From NCBI GenBank assembly GCA_966095595.1, contig CBHTUB010000295.1, forward strand, positions 1-7,566: 7,566 nt of DNA. Direction: 5' to 3'. The position numbers were made by a program, and so were the translations under genes. The stretch is from Chryseosolibacter sp966095595. Its GTDB lineage: Bacteria > Bacteroidota > Bacteroidia > Cytophagales > Cyclobacteriaceae. The first letter of the stretch is position 1, and the number at the start of each line of letters is the position of its first letter. Below are positions 5,225 to 7,566 of this stretch, in pieces. Under the pieces are notes generated by a model. That model searched no databases. It was not told the origin of the DNA and worked only from the letters and a program-made list of their open reading frames with translations.

Positions 5225-6334
5225 CTATACCGATAACGATCCCTCTGAAGGCAACAGCGTCGTGAGCTTGGATGACGAGGCTCGCAAGATAAAATCGACT
5301 ATAACCAAAGCGGCCATGGCTTCTACGATGGGCACGGCGCGGGGAACCACACAAGGATCATGGCGGCCTTTTCCCGAGACAGTTACATCCTTGCCATGCT
5401 TGTCAACGCTCGGTTGATCCTGCATGATGGTGGCCACCGGCTTGAAGGCAACATTGAAATAAATATCTTCTCCGTTCGAGATGCCACCCTGAATTCCGCC
5501 TGACAAATTCGTCTTTGTGCGAACGCGCTGGTCGTCGGTATAAAAGGCATCGTTGTGATGGGAGCCGCGCATTTTTGTTCCCTGGAATCCGCTGCCATAT
5601 TCAAATCCCTTCACGGCATTGATGCTCAGCATTGCCTTTCCGAGCTCCGCATGTAATTTATCAAACACGGGTTCGCCGATGCCCACGGGAGTATTCTGAA
5701 TAACACACGTTACAATGCCGCCGATCGTATCGCGGTCCAGTCGCACCTGGTCGATCAGCGCGATCATTTTTTCTGCAATGTCGGGATGAGGGCATCTTAC
5801 AATGTTGTCGTCGGTCCGGGAAAGATCGAGCTGCGAATAATGCGGTGTTTTCAGTTCGCCTACTTCAGATACATAGGCGTTTACCGACACACCGAATTTT
5901 TGCAAAAGCAATTTTGCGATGGCACCGGCGGCGACGCGTGCGGCCGTCTCCCGTGCAGAGCTTCTTCCGCCTCCGCGATAATCCCTGTTACCATATTTAG
6001 CTTCATAGGTGTAGTCTGCATGCGACGGCCTGAATGCTTCGGCGATGTGCGAATAGTCTTTGCTCCGCTGATCTTCGTTGGGGATGACAATGGCGATGGG
6101 TGTGCCCGTTGATTTTCCTTCAAAGACTCCACTCAGGATCTTGAATTTATCTTCTTCCTTACGTTGCGTAGTGATACGGGACTGACCAGGCTTGCGCCTG
6201 TCGAGCTCGTGCTGAATAAATTCTTCGTTTATCTCGAGTCCCGCCGGGCAACCATCTATAACCACACCGATGGCGGGACCATGGGATTCCCCGAAGGTCG
6301 ATATTTTAAAAAGTGTTCCGTATGAATTGCTCAT
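5225..6334 (-). CDS. aroC: Chorismate synthase
   Basis: This 369-residue cytoplasmic enzyme converts 5-enolpyruvylshikimate-3-phosphate to chorismate, the last step of the shikimate pathway and branch point to aromatic amino acids and folate; it needs reduced FMN. The protein is full length with all signature blocks: FGESHGPAIG (14-23), RRKPGQSRITTQRKEED (46-62), AFRPSHADYTYEAKYGNRDY at 100-119 running into RGGGRSSARETAARVAAGAI (120-139), GFEYGSGF (243-250), GSHHNDAF (257-264), GGIQGGISNG (279-288), and GKGRHDPCVVPRAVPIVEAM (321-340). The histidines near 18 and 106 and the Arg/Asp-rich loops are those used for FMN and substrate binding in the family. The final dozen residues form a Ser/Thr/Leu tail past the conserved core. 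The start directly precedes the SYGTLFKISTFGESHG block. The BatD-like gene ends 92 bp upstream on the same strand with no evident terminator between, so readthrough is possible. No other aro gene is adjacent. Confidence 0.98.
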   Translation of the reverse strand: MSNSYGTLFKISTFGESHGPAIGVVIDGCPAGLEINEEFIQHELDRRKPGQSRITTQRKEEDKFKILSGVFEGKSTGTPIAIVIPNEDQRSKDYSHIAEAFRPSHADYTYEAKYGNRDYRGGGRSSARETAARVAAGAIAKLLLQKFGVSVNAYVSEVGELKTPHYSQLDLSRTDDNIVRCPHPDIAEKMIALIDQVRLDRDTIGGIVTCVIQNTPVGIGEPVFDKLHAELGKAMLSINAVKGFEYGSGFQGTKMRGSHHNDAFYTDDQRVRTKTNLSGGIQGGISNGEDIYFNVAFKPVATIMQDQPSVDKHGKDVTVSGKGRHDPCVVPRAVPIVEAMAALVIVDFILRASSSKLTTLLPSEGSLSV

Positions 6335-6426
6335 GTGATCAATGATGCTGTTTATCTCTCTTGAATCCTACCCGTTACAGCTCTGTTAAGAGAACACACA
6401 ACGGACTACAGAGACTTTAGGCAGCC

Positions 6427-7566
6427 CTATTTTTTGAACACAAGATACGCCGAAGCTGCCAATACAACCAAGATCAGGGCGTTGAAAGCGATCTTCTGCC
6501 AGTTGGTATCGGAGGTGGCACGAAGCATGTTGTCGGAGGCATCGATCTTGTCGTAGAAACCACCGAGATCATTCGATTGAATCGCCTCGTTTTTCTTGCT
6601 ATCACCCTTTACGTAGACGGTGAGTTTCGAACTCAGGGTATCGTACTTCCCCTTCGAAGGATTGAAGAAAACCCATTGAAAATATTTTTTAAGGTCGTAC
6701 GTGCCCGGCTCTTTCGGGATCATGAAATAGTTGAACGACTTGGTGCCCGTAACTCTCCCATTTTCACGATTGATATCCTGCCGTACGTTAGGTTCGTAGA
6801 ACTCAAAATTGTCGTCATTGACAATGATCGGTTTTTCAGCCGCGGAAAGGTTTCCCTCTCCATACACGCTGAACGTATATGCAGCGCTCTTGCCCGTTTC
6901 GAGATCTGTCGAAGGCATGCTCTCCGTTAGCCGGTAATCACCCACTGCTACTATATCTTTCAGGGGATGTGGTGGCAGTTCTTTCACCTTCACCGTCTTC
7001 GGTTTGCTGTAAAACGTTTTAAAATCCTCCTTTCGGTTCTGGCCGAAGAATGAAGGATTCTTGGCCACCTTGTATTTGATCATCTCCAATCCTACGCTTG
7101 GAAACGTGATGGGCTCGGCGTTGAGCGGATAAAAGTTTGCCTGATAGATCTTATACTGTGTATAGTGCTTGTTATTGATGACCACCGATTCACCTTCGAT
7201 GTTCTCAATGTTGAAATTTTCTTCCCAGCATTCATCGGGCTTCATTTTTCTCAGAATATCGGAAAGCTGTTTGGCGAGGTCGTAAAATTGAAGGGGAGCC
7301 CGGTTATCTTCGGAGACGAAGAAGGACAGCGTGGCGTTGAAACCTTCACCGACAAATACCTCGTCTTTCGATGTTGTAACGGCAAGAAAGGCGTCATCTT
7401 TTACATCCACAAACTCGGTTTCTCCCCGTCCGAAGAAGTCATCGGCGGGGCTTCTGTCAAAGAGACTCTTGAATGGGTCCCGTTGCTGCACGGGCGGACC
7501 GACCTTTACCTTTTTACCTTGCACGCTGATCATTTTGTCATTGACCTTCATTTTGAAAGAAGGGAC
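6427..7566 (-). CDS. batD: BatD-like protein, 5' part beyond the window
   Basis: The open frame runs to the window edge: upstream of the Met at 7549-7551 it reads V-P-S-F-K without a stop, so this is the C-terminal 379 residues of a longer protein; the Met is internal. The visible part has repeated beta-rich segments, for example EVFVGEGFNATLSFFVSED, GKSAAYTFSVYGEGNL and PKEPGTYDLKKYFQWVFFNP, fitting the Ig-like repeats of BatD (PF13584). It ends in one membrane helix (last 22 or so residues, NALILVVLAASAYLVF) with only Lys-Lys after it, placing the bulk in the periplasm. BatD is encoded with MoxR ATPase, DUF58, and von Willebrand-domain BatA/BatB and TPR BatC proteins in Bacteroidota and spirochaetes; the locus was first linked to aerotolerance in Bacteroides, but its mechanism is unsettled. 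Those partners would lie to the right. The expected missing N-terminus includes a signal peptide. No BatE-like gene follows; aroC does. Confidence 0.85.
   Translation of the reverse strand, partial: VPSFKMKVNDKMISVQGKKVKVGPPVQQRDPFKSLFDRSPADDFFGRGETEFVDVKDDAFLAVTTSKDEVFVGEGFNATLSFFVSEDNRAPLQFYDLAKQLSDILRKMKPDECWEENFNIENIEGESVVINNKHYTQYKIYQANFYPLNAEPITFPSVGLEMIKYKVAKNPSFFGQNRKEDFKTFYSKPKTVKVKELPPHPLKDIVAVGDYRLTESMPSTDLETGKSAAYTFSVYGEGNLSAAEKPIIVNDDNFEFYEPNVRQDINRENGRVTGTKSFNYFMIPKEPGTYDLKKYFQWVFFNPSKGKYDTLSSKLTVYVKGDSKKNEAIQSNDLGGFYDKIDASDNMLRATSDTNWQKIAFNALILVVLAASAYLVFKK

Overview
The window looks like ordinary chromosomal DNA from a Bacteroidota bacterium, most likely of the Cytophagales type. 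This rests on gene content and promoter style, not on a search. It carries a BatD-like protein, a membrane-embedded AraC-type regulator, an Nfu protein with an Nfu_N domain and a secreted endonuclease/exonuclease/phosphatase (EEP) protein. The promoter-like sequences resemble the Bacteroidota TTTG / TAnnTTTG pattern, and Shine-Dalgarno sites are mostly absent. Base composition looks even throughout. I see no insertion sequence, phage gene, tRNA, rRNA, CRISPR array or integration boundary.

Layout from left to right. Positions 1-161 are a non-coding leader holding two near-identical 11-bp direct repeats. A GlcG/HbpS-like gene (162-581, +) follows and converges with a 382-residue regulator (592-1740, -) that has about seven membrane helices and a C-terminal AraC-type DNA-binding domain. 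The regulator lies 37 bp downstream of a secreted EEP-family gene (1778-2599, -), so the two may share a transcript. Further right is an Nfu-type iron-sulfur carrier (2726-3301, -) with a clear intrinsic terminator (2671-2702). It is divergent from a glutamate/dicarboxylate symporter (3502-4827, +). The symporter converges with a small two-helix membrane protein (4843-5061, -). Chorismate synthase aroC (5225-6334, -) follows, and the window ends inside a BatD-like gene (6427-7566, -) whose 5' part lies beyond the right edge.

The genes do not form one pathway; they are a mix of housekeeping functions (aromatic amino acid synthesis, Fe-S assembly), transport and envelope functions. No region looks like a new defence, mobile or biosynthetic system. 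The best observation is at the symporter's 5' end. A 24-codon hydrophobic reading frame beginning with GTG at 3412 is in the same frame as the symporter and separated from its ATG by a single TAA. It sits at the expected distance from a promoter-like sequence. This suggests a gene that lost its first helix to a nonsense change, a leader peptide, or a sequencing error.
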